The position numbers were made by a program, and so were the translations under genes. A stretch of DNA of 64,000 bases, taken from the NCBI GenBank assembly GCA_947570135.1, contig CANOTP010000001.1:186001-250000 (forward strand), written 5' to 3'. Positions within the stretch are counted from its first letter, which is position 1. The number at the start of each line of letters is the position of its first letter. Under the pieces are notes generated by a model that was not told the origin of the DNA, searched no databases, and was given only the letters and a program-made list of their open reading frames with translations. Source of the DNA: an uncultured Candidatus Melainabacteria bacterium. GTDB lineage: Bacteria > Cyanobacteriota > Vampirovibrionia > Gastranaerophilales > Gastranaerophilaceae. Shown here one piece after another: positions 1 to 10,613 of this stretch.

Positions 1-1
1 T

Positions 2-214
2 CATTTTGATTATTTCGGTTTTGGAGATTTGATAAGAGTTTTTGCTGATTTAGAGTTATTTGATAATAAAAAATATATAAAACTTTTAAGTACATTAACA
101 AACAGGATTCGGGACTTGAAATATCAGGAAATCCGTGGTGTCGATGTCACAAATGAATTGAACGGAGAAATTAAAAAAGTTCAGGCAATAATGCGTCAGT
201 TAGCAAAATCTTAG
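2..214 (+). CDS. C-terminal end of a protein that begins upstream of the window
   Basis: The reading frame is open from base 2 to the TAG at 212-214, so this is the 3' end of a longer gene and not a 61-residue protein starting at the internal TTG at 29. About 70 residues are visible. They are helical and charged, with a segment LLSTLTNRIRDLKYQEIRG, and carry no diagnostic motif. The pattern resembles the helical tail of DnaG primase, but that is a weak impression. The stop overlaps the convergent tsaD stop by four bases. Confidence 0.6.
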   Translation, partial: HFDYFGFGDLIRVFADLELFDNKKYIKLLSTLTNRIRDLKYQEIRGVDVTNELNGEIKKVQAIMRQLAKS

Positions 215-1245
215 GCTCTTGAAAAAACTTCAATATCAATATCATCAAAGGTGTTTGTATTAAAATAAGCACAAGATGCTACCATAGATGCGTTATCCGT
301 ACAGTATTTCATAGCGGGAGCTTTAACAATAAACCCTTCATCAGAGAGTGCGAAAACTTTTTTACGAATTTCTGAGTTTGCGGCTACTCCGCCAGCTATT
401 ACAACTTGGTTATAACCGCGTTCAATTAATGCTTTTTTGAGTTTTTTTACTAATGTTTTAGAAACACATTCCTGGAAGCTTGCACAAATATCGTTAACGG
501 GCAATTCTTTTCCGTCAAAGGATTTTACAAGACGCAGTACGGCTGTTTTCAGTCCGCTGAAACTGAAGTTATACCCGTCAACTTTGCCTTCGGGAAGTAT
601 AAACGCGTGCGGATTACCTTCCTGAGCCAGTTTATCTAACCTTGGACCTCCCGGGTACGGCAGACCTATCAGCCTTGCAACTTTATCGTAAGCTTCTCCG
701 ACCGCATCATCTATTGTTTCACCTAAAATTGTTTGTTTGGAGTAAGACTCAACATCAATAATCTGGGTGTGTCCGCCACTGACTAAAAGCGCCATAAACG
801 GTGGTTTTAAGTCTGTATCAATATAGTTTGCACAAAGGTGTGCGTTTAAGTGGTTTACTCCGATAAATGGTTTATCGTGGACTAACGCAAGTGTTTTTGC
901 TGCGTTTAATCCGACAAGCAAGCATCCTACAAGCCCGGGTCCGACGGTTGCTGCGAATGCTGAAATGTCTGCAGGTTTTAATCCAGATTGTTCAAAAGCT
1001 TCTTCTACAACTATATTTATAGAATCCAAGTGCTCGCGAGCTGCGATTTCAGGGATTACTCCGCCGAATTTTTCGTGGGTTTTGATTTGTGAAGCTACGA
1101 TATTTGATATAACTTCACGCCCGTTTTTTACAATAGCGCAAGCTGTTTCATCACAACTTGATTCTATTGCCATAATATAGTTATCTTGAGCGCTTTCCAT
1201 ACCGATTTTAACAGGTTGTCCGCTGAATAATGTTCTTTTTTCCAT
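211..1245 (-). CDS. tsaD: tRNA N6-adenosine threonylcarbamoyltransferase
   Basis: TsaD transfers the threonylcarbamoyl group to A37 of ANN-decoding tRNAs, the last step of t6A synthesis, in the cytoplasm with TsaB/TsaE. The protein shows the family signature AIESSCDETA (about residues 26-35), the metal-binding NHLNAH (His132, His136) and a C-terminal AGGVAANSE segment. At 344 residues it is normal length, with about 20 extra N-terminal residues before the usual start, so Met16 or Met25 are alternative starts. There is no Shine-Dalgarno before 1245, but TATAAT (minus strand, 1254-1259) lies 8 bases upstream, suggesting a leaderless mRNA. Confidence 0.97.
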   Translation of the reverse strand: MEKRTLFSGQPVKIGMESAQDNYIMAIESSCDETACAIVKNGREVISNIVASQIKTHEKFGGVIPEIAAREHLDSINIVVEEAFEQSGLKPADISAFAATVGPGLVGCLLVGLNAAKTLALVHDKPFIGVNHLNAHLCANYIDTDLKPPFMALLVSGGHTQIIDVESYSKQTILGETIDDAVGEAYDKVARLIGLPYPGGPRLDKLAQEGNPHAFILPEGKVDGYNFSFSGLKTAVLRLVKSFDGKELPVNDICASFQECVSKTLVKKLKKALIERGYNQVVIAGGVAANSEIRKKVFALSDEGFIVKAPAMKYCTDNASMVASCAYFNTNTFDDIDIEVFSRA

Positions 1246-1274
1246 AAGTTTATATTATACCAAACAAGAAATAT

Positions 1275-4200
1275 TTAAACCCCTGAAAGTGACAGTTTTT
1301 TGCCAAAGTCAGTTGTTTTTGTTTCGTAAGCGTTAGCTGCAACACTCGGGTTTGGCATAAATCTGCCTTGGAACGGAACATTACTTTTATCTTTTTCTTC
1401 TTTCTTTTCAGGCGGAATGCTTGAAAGAATCAGTGTTGAATCTTCGATAGGTGTTGGAACATCTTTATCTCCGTAAACTCTTGATATGTAATGTTTTCCG
1501 TTCTCAATTTTTACATAATATCTGCCTTCATCAGTCGGATCGATATTATAAAACGGTGTATCATTCGGTAAGCCTGCAATACCTATATGGTCTGAAACTT
1601 CGTCTAACCAAATTTTATCAAGATATAGTTTTTGAGGTTCGTAAAAATATCTGTGATCAGGGTTTAGGTTTGATGTGTTGAAAATCGTTATTGCCATGTT
1701 TCCGTCAGGACTTTGCCTGAAAATTGCAGGTAACTTATATCCCTTTTGAGATATTTGCATTTTTAACGGGAAGATTGCACCGTTATTTAAGGCTTCGCAC
1801 TGAGGATTTTTACGGGTTGACATGATTTTATTAAATTCTTTTCTGTATTTATCAATAAATTTCATGTATTTTTCGTTGTTTGAATCGGTGAACCATTCGT
1901 CATGAATCCTTTGTCTGCCTTTTAAGAACATGTTTTTTGTTTTTGTATCGTAACCCGTTGCGCCCGACTCATCTCCCTCAAAGAGTGTCGGTAACCCTGG
2001 AAGTGCTACTAAGTATTTCATCATTCCCATCAGTTTTTTGATTGCAGGGGTTAAGACGGTTTCAAAAACCTGTTTTTCGTAGTCTTTTTCTAATCCTTGA
2101 GGAAGGTTGAATCCGTAAACTTCTTTGGCTTGTTTTAATACCATTGAAATATTTACATCAAACGGACTTACTCCGAACGCTTCAGGGTTAAACGGTTTGC
2201 CTAAGAACTGACCTTTTGCCAAATCCGCAACGGCTTTACTTATCGGAATGAACGCTTTTTTGTCAAACTCTTCATTAGATGAGAATTTACCCTGTTTTTT
2301 ATATTCGTTCAGAACATCCACAAATGCCGGGCGTAAAGCTTCTGCCATTGCAACAGCTTTTGGTGATACGGAACCCCAATCATATTTGTCGACTTCTTCT
2401 TGGCTGAAATTATTCATTGAGCGGTCTTCAAGAACTTTAAACGCTCTGCGTCTGTTTTCCCAAACATTTTTTGAATTATCTTTTGTTAAATCACAGCAGA
2501 AAAATTCCATATCCATTGCTGAGCAATGAAGGGCTCTTGGTTTATCGTGGTTTCCGATAAATGTATACGCATACATCAATGAATCAAGCGAGCCTGATCT
2601 GACAAGTGGCATTTGACCATCTCCGCCGATTAATAATTTATTTAATACGGTTTGCGGATAATCATCGTTACCTATTTTCCCGCCATGCTCAAAGCTTTTT
2701 GTAAACTCGTTTGATACTTTAGAGAAAAAGAACGAATAATCCGCGATTGCTGTTATTCCTGTTTCTCGTTTGAATTTTGCCAAAATTGATTCAAAGTTCG
2801 GGAATCTTTTTGAATTACCACCAAAACCTTTGTTATGCAGGTCATTTTCATCTGTTACTTCAGCAACAAGGTATGAGTTAGGGTTTTTAGAAAGAACTCC
2901 TTGAGCAAATTTCTTCCAGAAATCTATGATTGTATTCCAGGTATCTTCAAATTTTGTACCGCCGCATCTTAAGGATTCAACATCTGCGATATCTTTTGTT
3001 GCGTCGATTCTCCAGTCTAAGCCTGCTTGAGTCTTATCAATGATTAAATCTGCAAGTTTAAAGCTTTCAAGACTTGTATCTTTTAATGTTTTTAATAAAC
3101 TTTCAACAATTTGGCTGTTTTCTGACAAGTCAAGCGTTTTCATTCCTTCCTGAATCTTTTCAAGAAGCATATCGGCTTCATCACGTGGAGAGGCAGGGTT
3201 TGTAATACCTAAACTTTGGAGGTGAGTATCTTTTAACGCTTTATAATCATAAGCTATCTCGCCGTTTTCAGGGATAACTGTTGTTCTGATATTATCTGCA
3301 GTTAACGCTTTAATCATTGAATACTTAGCGATTTCAGAGGTTAACAGCGGAAGTACGTATTTACCGAATTCTGTTACGTTATCGCCGTCAAAGAGTTTTT
3401 TATCATCAGGCTGTTTCGAATCCACAATATCCAAAACTTTTTGAGCAAAATCAGACATTTCATTGGTATAAATGCTGTCCATCTTATCGTAAGTTTCTTT
3501 ATATTGAGGAAGAAGGTTTTTGTTACCCTGTTTAAATAAATTGTATCTGGAAACTCCAATATCATCAGGAGTTACTGCTCTTTTTGATATCAAAGGAGAA
3601 CTTAAAACAGATACGATGTTATCACCAAATTCTATAGAATCTAGCGGTAAGTTCATTAATCCTTCAAGAATTTGTGATTTCTTATCTTCATTAGAAAGCT
3701 GACGTTTGTTGTTGTATAAATCTAATAAAACATTTTCGACTTCGACTTGGGAAACTTGAGCTCTCACTGATACAGGTAGTGTTTTATTGTTTGCCCGAGA
3801 TTGAATATTATTATAAACAAGGGTCGGATTGGCTTTATCAATGTTTTTTAGGGTTTGGGCAACATAAAGTCTTAAAATGTCGTCTGTTTTTTGGGTCCAA
3901 TATTTACCTGATTCTATTGAGTAATCCTGAACCTGACAGTTTCCTTGACGGATTCTGTTTTCTTCTGCTTTTTGTTCGTCTTCAGGAAGGTTTTTGATAC
4001 TTTTGCTGTCATTTGTAGAGAAAGCAAAGTTAAGTTTTGCAATATCAGGGTTAGCATCCCATGTTTCAAATCCGCCTTCAAATTGTCCGTCGATGTTGAA
4101 GTTTGTGAATTTTGACACCAATCTTGTACCCAACGGGCTGTCGATTGTTGCGATTTCGCTACCGATGTTTATTTTGTTATATTCGTTAAGGTTTTTGACG

Positions 4201-5429
4201 TTTTTGTGGTATTCCTTCGGGTTTATTTCAAATGCGTACGGATAAACGGAATCGTTAAAGTCGTGTAATTCGTACGGGTTGTCGGTATTCATTTTTGAGT
4301 ATGTTTTGATAAGTTTTTGTGAGTCTTTTCTTTCATCATCGGTTACAAGTCTTGTATCAAAGAACTGGATATATGTCGGTTTGGTTTTGTCATAAGAAGT
4401 GTTTTCGCGCCAGCCTGTTTTCCCTGCACCTTCATCAAAGTAATAGTAAGGTGCGTTGACGACTTTGTGCGAAATATATTCGCTGTTTTTGACAAAAACG
4501 CCGTAATTAAGCGGACCGTCTTTTAATCCGGGAGTTTTGAACCAGTATTTAAACGGAGAATCCTTACCCCATTTGCTTATACTTTGGAAGTGAACCCCCT
4601 GTAAGCCTTCATTAACGTAAGCTCCGTCAGATACAAAGTTTAAGCCGTGAGCAAACATTTTACGCGATAATGATGAGTAGTTGTTGATGTTGCCAAGCGA
4701 GCTTGCGGTTTGGAAGCAGTTTTTGTTCCAATAAGCGTGTGCTGTAAAATCATCATCCGTAAATATCGGTAATGAAATAATTTTATCGTAACCGTCATAC
4801 TCTCCGTCTTCAACAGCTTTTTCTAAACCTGCAAGAGTTCCGCCGAATTTGTTGTTTAGGGTTTTAACACCTTTCATTCCGCGTTTTGCCAAATCTGAAT
4901 CAAAATTGATATTATTGTTTTCATCATAAACATATCCGACTTTTTGGGAGTCAATAATAACAAGTTTCATTGAACCGCCGCGTGAAATATTTGAACGGTT
5001 TGGCATGACGATATTAAAAATCTTTTTTAAATTGTTTTCGTCACGACCTTCATCTATAACATCGCCTGCATCAATTTTAGTCCATTTTCCGCCGCCGTTT
5101 TTGTGTTCCAAAACGTAATGATACGCGAACGGTTGATTATCGGAAATCCCGTATTCCTTGACCAAATCTATTTTATTTAATCCCTTGTTAAGTTGGCGTA
5201 AATTCTGTTTGTCTTTAGTTTGCGCTCTTTCTGTCGTAAAATAGTTGCCGTATTGGTCTTTATCTACTTTATAAATTTCCAGATAACAGTTTTCTTTATC
5301 GCTGTCAAATGGAAATGATACTGCAAATTCTCTGAAACCAGTATCGGATTTTTTAAATGCATACCCTTTAAATGTCGGTATACTCTTATTTTTTGTTCTA
5401 TCCTTGTTTAAATCAAAATTTACCTTCAC
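1275..5429 (-). CDS. Very large GH13 (alpha-amylase superfamily)-like protein
   Basis: About 1384 residues with no signal peptide, so probably cytoplasmic alpha-glucan metabolism. I place the start at GTG 5429 because AAGGAG lies six bases upstream; an ATG 33 bases earlier (5462) has no such site. Three GH13 catalytic regions can be read: LDWRIDATKD (nucleophile Asp809), LVAEVTDEN (acid/base Glu857) and FIGNHDKPR (His961-Asp962), followed by LPGLPTLFEGDE, the usual post-barrel strand. The N-terminal 150 residues look like a beta-rich carbohydrate-binding or isoamylase-N type domain. A long insertion separates region I (near SDGAYVNEG) from the catalytic Asp. The family is clear; the substrate and subfamily are not. 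Most GH13 enzymes are 450-750 residues, so this is unusually large. Confidence 0.8.
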   Translation of the reverse strand: MKVNFDLNKDRTKNKSIPTFKGYAFKKSDTGFREFAVSFPFDSDKENCYLEIYKVDKDQYGNYFTTERAQTKDKQNLRQLNKGLNKIDLVKEYGISDNQPFAYHYVLEHKNGGGKWTKIDAGDVIDEGRDENNLKKIFNIVMPNRSNISRGGSMKLVIIDSQKVGYVYDENNNINFDSDLAKRGMKGVKTLNNKFGGTLAGLEKAVEDGEYDGYDKIISLPIFTDDDFTAHAYWNKNCFQTASSLGNINNYSSLSRKMFAHGLNFVSDGAYVNEGLQGVHFQSISKWGKDSPFKYWFKTPGLKDGPLNYGVFVKNSEYISHKVVNAPYYYFDEGAGKTGWRENTSYDKTKPTYIQFFDTRLVTDDERKDSQKLIKTYSKMNTDNPYELHDFNDSVYPYAFEINPKEYHKNVKNLNEYNKINIGSEIATIDSPLGTRLVSKFTNFNIDGQFEGGFETWDANPDIAKLNFAFSTNDSKSIKNLPEDEQKAEENRIRQGNCQVQDYSIESGKYWTQKTDDILRLYVAQTLKNIDKANPTLVYNNIQSRANNKTLPVSVRAQVSQVEVENVLLDLYNNKRQLSNEDKKSQILEGLMNLPLDSIEFGDNIVSVLSSPLISKRAVTPDDIGVSRYNLFKQGNKNLLPQYKETYDKMDSIYTNEMSDFAQKVLDIVDSKQPDDKKLFDGDNVTEFGKYVLPLLTSEIAKYSMIKALTADNIRTTVIPENGEIAYDYKALKDTHLQSLGITNPASPRDEADMLLEKIQEGMKTLDLSENSQIVESLLKTLKDTSLESFKLADLIIDKTQAGLDWRIDATKDIADVESLRCGGTKFEDTWNTIIDFWKKFAQGVLSKNPNSYLVAEVTDENDLHNKGFGGNSKRFPNFESILAKFKRETGITAIADYSFFFSKVSNEFTKSFEHGGKIGNDDYPQTVLNKLLIGGDGQMPLVRSGSLDSLMYAYTFIGNHDKPRALHCSAMDMEFFCCDLTKDNSKNVWENRRRAFKVLEDRSMNNFSQEEVDKYDWGSVSPKAVAMAEALRPAFVDVLNEYKKQGKFSSNEEFDKKAFIPISKAVADLAKGQFLGKPFNPEAFGVSPFDVNISMVLKQAKEVYGFNLPQGLEKDYEKQVFETVLTPAIKKLMGMMKYLVALPGLPTLFEGDESGATGYDTKTKNMFLKGRQRIHDEWFTDSNNEKYMKFIDKYRKEFNKIMSTRKNPQCEALNNGAIFPLKMQISQKGYKLPAIFRQSPDGNMAITIFNTSNLNPDHRYFYEPQKLYLDKIWLDEVSDHIGIAGLPNDTPFYNIDPTDEGRYYVKIENGKHYISRVYGDKDVPTPIEDSTLILSSIPPEKKEEKDKSNVPFQGRFMPNPSVAANAYETKTTDFGKKLSLSGV

Positions 5430-5525
5430 AAAATACTCCTTAACGTCAATTATAACAACCATAAAGATAAAATTTTGTTACTTGGGTACCCATTATTAAG
5501 AAAATTTTACAAACTGTTTATTTTA

Positions 5526-5554
5526 TTGGGAAATAATATTTTTTTGCATATAAT
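5526..5554 (+). promoter_or_regulatory. Candidate sigma70-type promoter of ahcY
   Basis: TTGGGA (5526-5531) and TATAAT (5549-5554) are separated by 17 bases and lie about 40 bases before the ahcY start. I looked for a SAH riboswitch in the same leader and saw none. Confidence 0.5.
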
Positions 5555-5565
5555 TATACGTGTAG

Positions 5566-6861
<1,296 letters not shown>

Positions 6862-6866
6862 AAAAA

Positions 6867-6895
6867 GACGGGACTTTTTAAGTCCCGCTTTTTTT
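6867..6895. terminator. Bidirectional rho-independent terminator between ahcY and the DUF475 gene
   Basis: The stem CGGGACTT (6869-6876) pairs with AAGTCCCG (6880-6887) and is followed by a T run; an A run on the other side gives the opposite strand a T run too. The stop codon of the minus-strand gene lies inside the hairpin. Confidence 0.85.
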
Positions 6896-7918
6896 ATTAT
6901 GAATAATTGATGAGATAAGTGCTGCAACTATAAACACAAGCCCGATAAGTCCAGTTACGACTTCGGGAACTTCTTTAACCGTTGTTACAAGCATTATAAC
7001 AGCTAGCGCTCCGATTGCCCAATGTGCACCGTGTTCAAGGTATAAAAACTGTGCTAAAGTTTTCTTTTCAACAAGCATAATTGTTAAAGACCTTACAAAC
7101 ATCGCGCCGATTGCAAGCCCGATTGTTATGATTATTACATCGTTACTTAAAGCAAAAGCGCCTAAAACGCCGTCTAAAGAAAATGACGCATCAATAAGTT
7201 CCAAATAAATAAAACTGATTAAGCCCGTACATTTTACGGCGTTCCCAACATATTGAGCGTTACGCATTTCTTCATGTTTTTCTAAGAAGTGTGCAACTCC
7301 GTCGATTGCAAGATATGTAATTATCCCTGCCATACCGGCAATCATAACCGATACTTTTTCATCCTGCGGGATAAAGCTTTGTGTTGTAATTAACATAAGT
7401 AATGAAATTACAATTTCAATTCCTCTTATGTGGTCTAATTTTGATAAGTGTGATTCAATAGGCGCAATCCAATGAACTTCTTTTTTGTGGTTGAAAAAGT
7501 AGTTAAGAAAAAGCATGATTAAAAACATTCCGCCAAAGGTTACAATAGGAGCATGTGTTGCGTGCAAATACCCTGCGTAACGATTTGCATCTGTAAGTGC
7601 GATTTTTGTTACCGTTACCATATCTAAATGTGCAAAAATTGCAACAACTAAAACAGGGAATAAAAATCTCATCCCGAATACCGCAATCGCAATACCCCAT
7701 GTTAAAAATCTGTGACGCCACTCGTGTGACATTTTTTCAAGTTTCATGGCGTTAACAACCGCGTTATCAAATGATAAGCTTGTTTCTAGTATTGCAAGAA
7801 CAGCTACGATAAAAACACTTGCTAAACCGGAACCCGGGTGAACATGTTCGCCCCAGAAATAAGCCCCGATTACCCCGGCAATCGTGATAATATATGAGCC
7901 TAAAAAGTATTCCAACAT
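6878..7918 (-). CDS. DUF475 / TerC-related integral membrane protein
   Basis: A 346-residue polytopic membrane protein with about nine hydrophobic segments. LETSLSFDNAVVNA (about residues 45-58) and a second half-repeat ELIDASFSLDGVLGA (about 241-255) carry the acidic residues typical of the TerC/DUF475 superfamily, proposed to move or sense metal ions at the inner membrane. WRHRFLTWGIAIAVFGMR is the DUF475 hallmark. Function in this family is poorly known; metal (Mn/Ca) export is the usual suggestion. It is convergent with ahcY, and its stop lies in the shared terminator. Confidence 0.85.
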   Translation of the reverse strand: MLEYFLGSYIITIAGVIGAYFWGEHVHPGSGLASVFIVAVLAILETSLSFDNAVVNAMKLEKMSHEWRHRFLTWGIAIAVFGMRFLFPVLVVAIFAHLDMVTVTKIALTDANRYAGYLHATHAPIVTFGGMFLIMLFLNYFFNHKKEVHWIAPIESHLSKLDHIRGIEIVISLLMLITTQSFIPQDEKVSVMIAGMAGIITYLAIDGVAHFLEKHEEMRNAQYVGNAVKCTGLISFIYLELIDASFSLDGVLGAFALSNDVIIITIGLAIGAMFVRSLTIMLVEKKTLAQFLYLEHGAHWAIGALAVIMLVTTVKEVPEVVTGLIGLVFIVAALISSIIHNKKSGT

Positions 7919-7981
7919 AATATACCTCTTTTCTTTTAAGATTTTAGCTTAAATTAAAGGGCTTGGAATCCTATAAAAAAC

Positions 7982-9007
7982 TTATTTATTTAATAAGTTT
8001 TCAACATCAATTGTTGTTTTTAATCTAAGTGCGTAAATATCGTTTCTGTCAAAACGTGCAAGTTTTACGGCATCTTTTTCTGTTGTGATAATACTTCCTG
8101 AGATATCAACAATATCAATCGGTGCGTATTGGTGATGATCATCAAATGTTAATGTTTTAACAACATGATATTTATCTAAAAAGTCGTAAAACTGTTGCGG
8201 CTGCCCGATTGCACACATCGCGGTAACTGCTAAGCCTTCCATTAAGCGCTGACCTGTTTTGATATTATAAACATAATCAGGCTCGGTGTAACAAATACTT
8301 GTCGGAATATTTAAACGCTCTTGCATAATTTCCGCAACTTGTTGCGCGGTATCGTGTTTTACGCTTTTACTTACAACAACAAGTTTATCTATACGATCCA
8401 AAGCTTCCGCGCCTTCTCTTAGGGGGCCTGCGGGCAGTAAACATTCATTTCCGAAACCTTTTACACTGTCCATTAAGACTATATCTAAGTCCCTATGAAG
8501 TTTTCGATGTTGAAATCCGTCGTCTAAAATTATTACCTGAACCCCGAATTTTTCAACCGCGGTTTTTGCAGCCAAATATCTGTTTCGGCAGGTAAAAACA
8601 TAACATTCGGGCGTATTTTCACTTAGCCAAAACGGTTCGTCTCCTGCTTGAACAGCGTCAAAATAAATCGTTTTACCGTCAGAGATTAAGTTGATATTTT
8701 TGTTATTTAATCTTCCGCCGTATCCGCGTGATACGATTGCAACCTTTTGTCCGCATTGGTTTATCAAAAACTTTGCGATTTCTGATACGACAGGGGTTTT
8801 TCCGACACCTCCCGTTGTCATGTTGCCGACAGAAATTACGTAAGCGTCAACTTTTTTAGGCTTAATAAGTTTTTTATCGTAACAAAAATTTTTCAATGCA
8901 CTTCCAAACCCGTAAAATCGTGAACAGAATTTTAAAAAATCAAACAAAATTCCTTTCGGGTCTCTTTGGTAGTGTAATTGTGTAATTTTTGTTTTTATAT
9001 TTATCAT
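7982..9007 (-). CDS. lpxK: Tetraacyldisaccharide 4'-kinase (lipid A synthesis)
   Basis: Phosphorylates the 4' position of the lipid A disaccharide at the inner membrane. The P-loop GNMTTGGVGKT is at residues 61-71, and the family motifs SRGYGG, GDEP and ILDDGFQHR follow in order. At 341 residues it has normal length, with a hydrophobic N-terminal region. Together with kdsB (34103) it implies that the organism makes lipopolysaccharide. It starts one base after the stop of the upstream MCE gene, so the two are probably cotranscribed. Confidence 0.95.
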   Translation of the reverse strand: MINIKTKITQLHYQRDPKGILFDFLKFCSRFYGFGSALKNFCYDKKLIKPKKVDAYVISVGNMTTGGVGKTPVVSEIAKFLINQCGQKVAIVSRGYGGRLNNKNINLISDGKTIYFDAVQAGDEPFWLSENTPECYVFTCRNRYLAAKTAVEKFGVQVIILDDGFQHRKLHRDLDIVLMDSVKGFGNECLLPAGPLREGAEALDRIDKLVVVSKSVKHDTAQQVAEIMQERLNIPTSICYTEPDYVYNIKTGQRLMEGLAVTAMCAIGQPQQFYDFLDKYHVVKTLTFDDHHQYAPIDIVDISGSIITTEKDAVKLARFDRNDIYALRLKTTIDVENLLNK

Positions 9008-9008
9008 A

Positions 9009-10376
9009 TTAGAATAATAACCTGAACAATAAGAATCTCTTATTAAGTTTATCAGAGAATTTTCTTAAATTATTAGTTGTTACAACCGTATCAGACACTA
9101 TTTGCTGTAAATCTGATGCCTGGTTAGGATTTGACGGGTTAACTTTATTAACCGTATCAAGTGCTGTTGCAACCTCAGACATTGCGCAATTCACGTTTGT
9201 AATAGCTGTTTCGATTTGGTTTTTCAGTCTGTCGTCTTTTGTCATTGAGTTAACACTTTGGCTGATTTGAGCTAAGTTTTCTGATATAATTTTCAAATTC
9301 TTTCCTGTAGCTTCTGCGTCAACCGAATCCATAACTTTATTTAGGTTTCTTGACAGTTTATCAATTGAATCGGCTGTTGACATCATAGTAGTTTTAAATT
9401 GTTTATCGCCGATGATGTTATTAAGGTTGTGAGATAATCTTGCAAAATCATCAGTTGCCTGCTGTGTCATAGTAAGAAGTTGTTCAATATCTGATTTAGA
9501 TGAATCTAAAAGGTTATCGACTTTTCCTAAAGTTTCATTTGAGCGAGCTGTTAAAGATTCAACACTTGCGATAGTTTTCTTTAAGTCTGCAATTGTTTCA
9601 TCTGTCAGGATTTCGTTAACTTTTCTGTTTGTTTCGGTTAATGTTTCTGCTGCTTTATACTGCCAATCCATAAAATCCGATAATCTCATCGGCTCAATTA
9701 TTGTATATTCAGAATCCTGAGTCGGATATGACAACGGCATTTCATCAAGTGGAACAAGTCTTAATTTATGTTCTTTTCCGTCGTTTACGGCTGAACCCTT
9801 GATAAATTCAGGCATAATAAGCCCCGGTAAGTTGATAAAATAATCAACTTTATATGCATAAGCTGTTTTTATACTGTTTTTGTATGAAAACGGAACAGAG
9901 TTTCTTGAAATAACGTCAACAGATTTTACCAAACCTACGTCATAATACTTATCGCTCAATTTCATTTGAACGTAATCGTTTTTATATAATAAATGTGATG
10001 ATTCCATTGGAATATAGATAGTTCTGGTTTTCGGAGGTGTAATTTCAAGGAATAATTCACCGATTAAGCCTGATTGTTGGATAGAGAAAGATGAAGCTCT
10101 CGGGATTTGAACATTTGGGTCAGTGACAACGAATTTTACTTTTACATAGCTGTTTTCACCTTCGACAACAGGTGTAATTTCTTCTACCTGACCGACTTTC
10201 AGACCCATAATCTGAACGCCTGCACCGGGTCTTAATCCGTTTACATCTTTAAACTGGATTTCAACACGTTTAGCTGAAGAAAAAGCTCTTCCTTTTACTT
10301 TCAAAACAGTACCGACAAGAAGCACAAGTGCCGCAAGTGTTAATAATCCAACCTTAAACGATGATGAAAATTTCAT
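9009..10376 (-). CDS. MCE (MlaD-like) domain protein, lipid transport subunit
   Basis: 455 residues: an N-terminal transmembrane anchor (about residues 8-25), one MCE domain (about 35-115, with FKDVNGLRPGAGVQIMGLKVGQV), then a long helical coiled-coil region (about 240-430). MCE proteins form hexameric rings that carry phospholipids between membranes with an ABC ATPase and permease. Those partners are not in the window. Cyanobacterial and plastid versions work in outer-membrane lipid import. It forms an operon with lpxK, which fits an outer-membrane maintenance role. Confidence 0.9.
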   Translation of the reverse strand: MKFSSSFKVGLLTLAALVLLVGTVLKVKGRAFSSAKRVEIQFKDVNGLRPGAGVQIMGLKVGQVEEITPVVEGENSYVKVKFVVTDPNVQIPRASSFSIQQSGLIGELFLEITPPKTRTIYIPMESSHLLYKNDYVQMKLSDKYYDVGLVKSVDVISRNSVPFSYKNSIKTAYAYKVDYFINLPGLIMPEFIKGSAVNDGKEHKLRLVPLDEMPLSYPTQDSEYTIIEPMRLSDFMDWQYKAAETLTETNRKVNEILTDETIADLKKTIASVESLTARSNETLGKVDNLLDSSKSDIEQLLTMTQQATDDFARLSHNLNNIIGDKQFKTTMMSTADSIDKLSRNLNKVMDSVDAEATGKNLKIISENLAQISQSVNSMTKDDRLKNQIETAITNVNCAMSEVATALDTVNKVNPSNPNQASDLQQIVSDTVVTTNNLRKFSDKLNKRFLLFRLLF

Positions 10377-10539
10377 TATCTGCCCTTCCTTAATATTAAG
10401 CCTATATGTATTTTAACAGAAACATAAATAAGCTGTAAAGTATAAGTTTTCGGCTTTTTAAAAATCCTTCATATAGTTGATTTTTGCTGAAATTCGTACA
10501 TAAAACTTAATAAATAACGTATAATTATAATATATTATA

Positions 10540-10567
10540 TTGACTTTACAAAAAATATAATTATAAA
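10540..10567 (+). promoter_or_regulatory. Candidate promoter for the 10614 gene
   Basis: TTGACT (10540-10545), a 16-base spacer and TATAAA (10562-10567), about 45 bases before the start codon; AAGGAG lies just before that start. Confidence 0.45.
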
Positions 10568-10613
10568 CCCAAAAGGTAGAAAGAATAATATAATCCAAGA
10601 AGGAGATAAGTTT

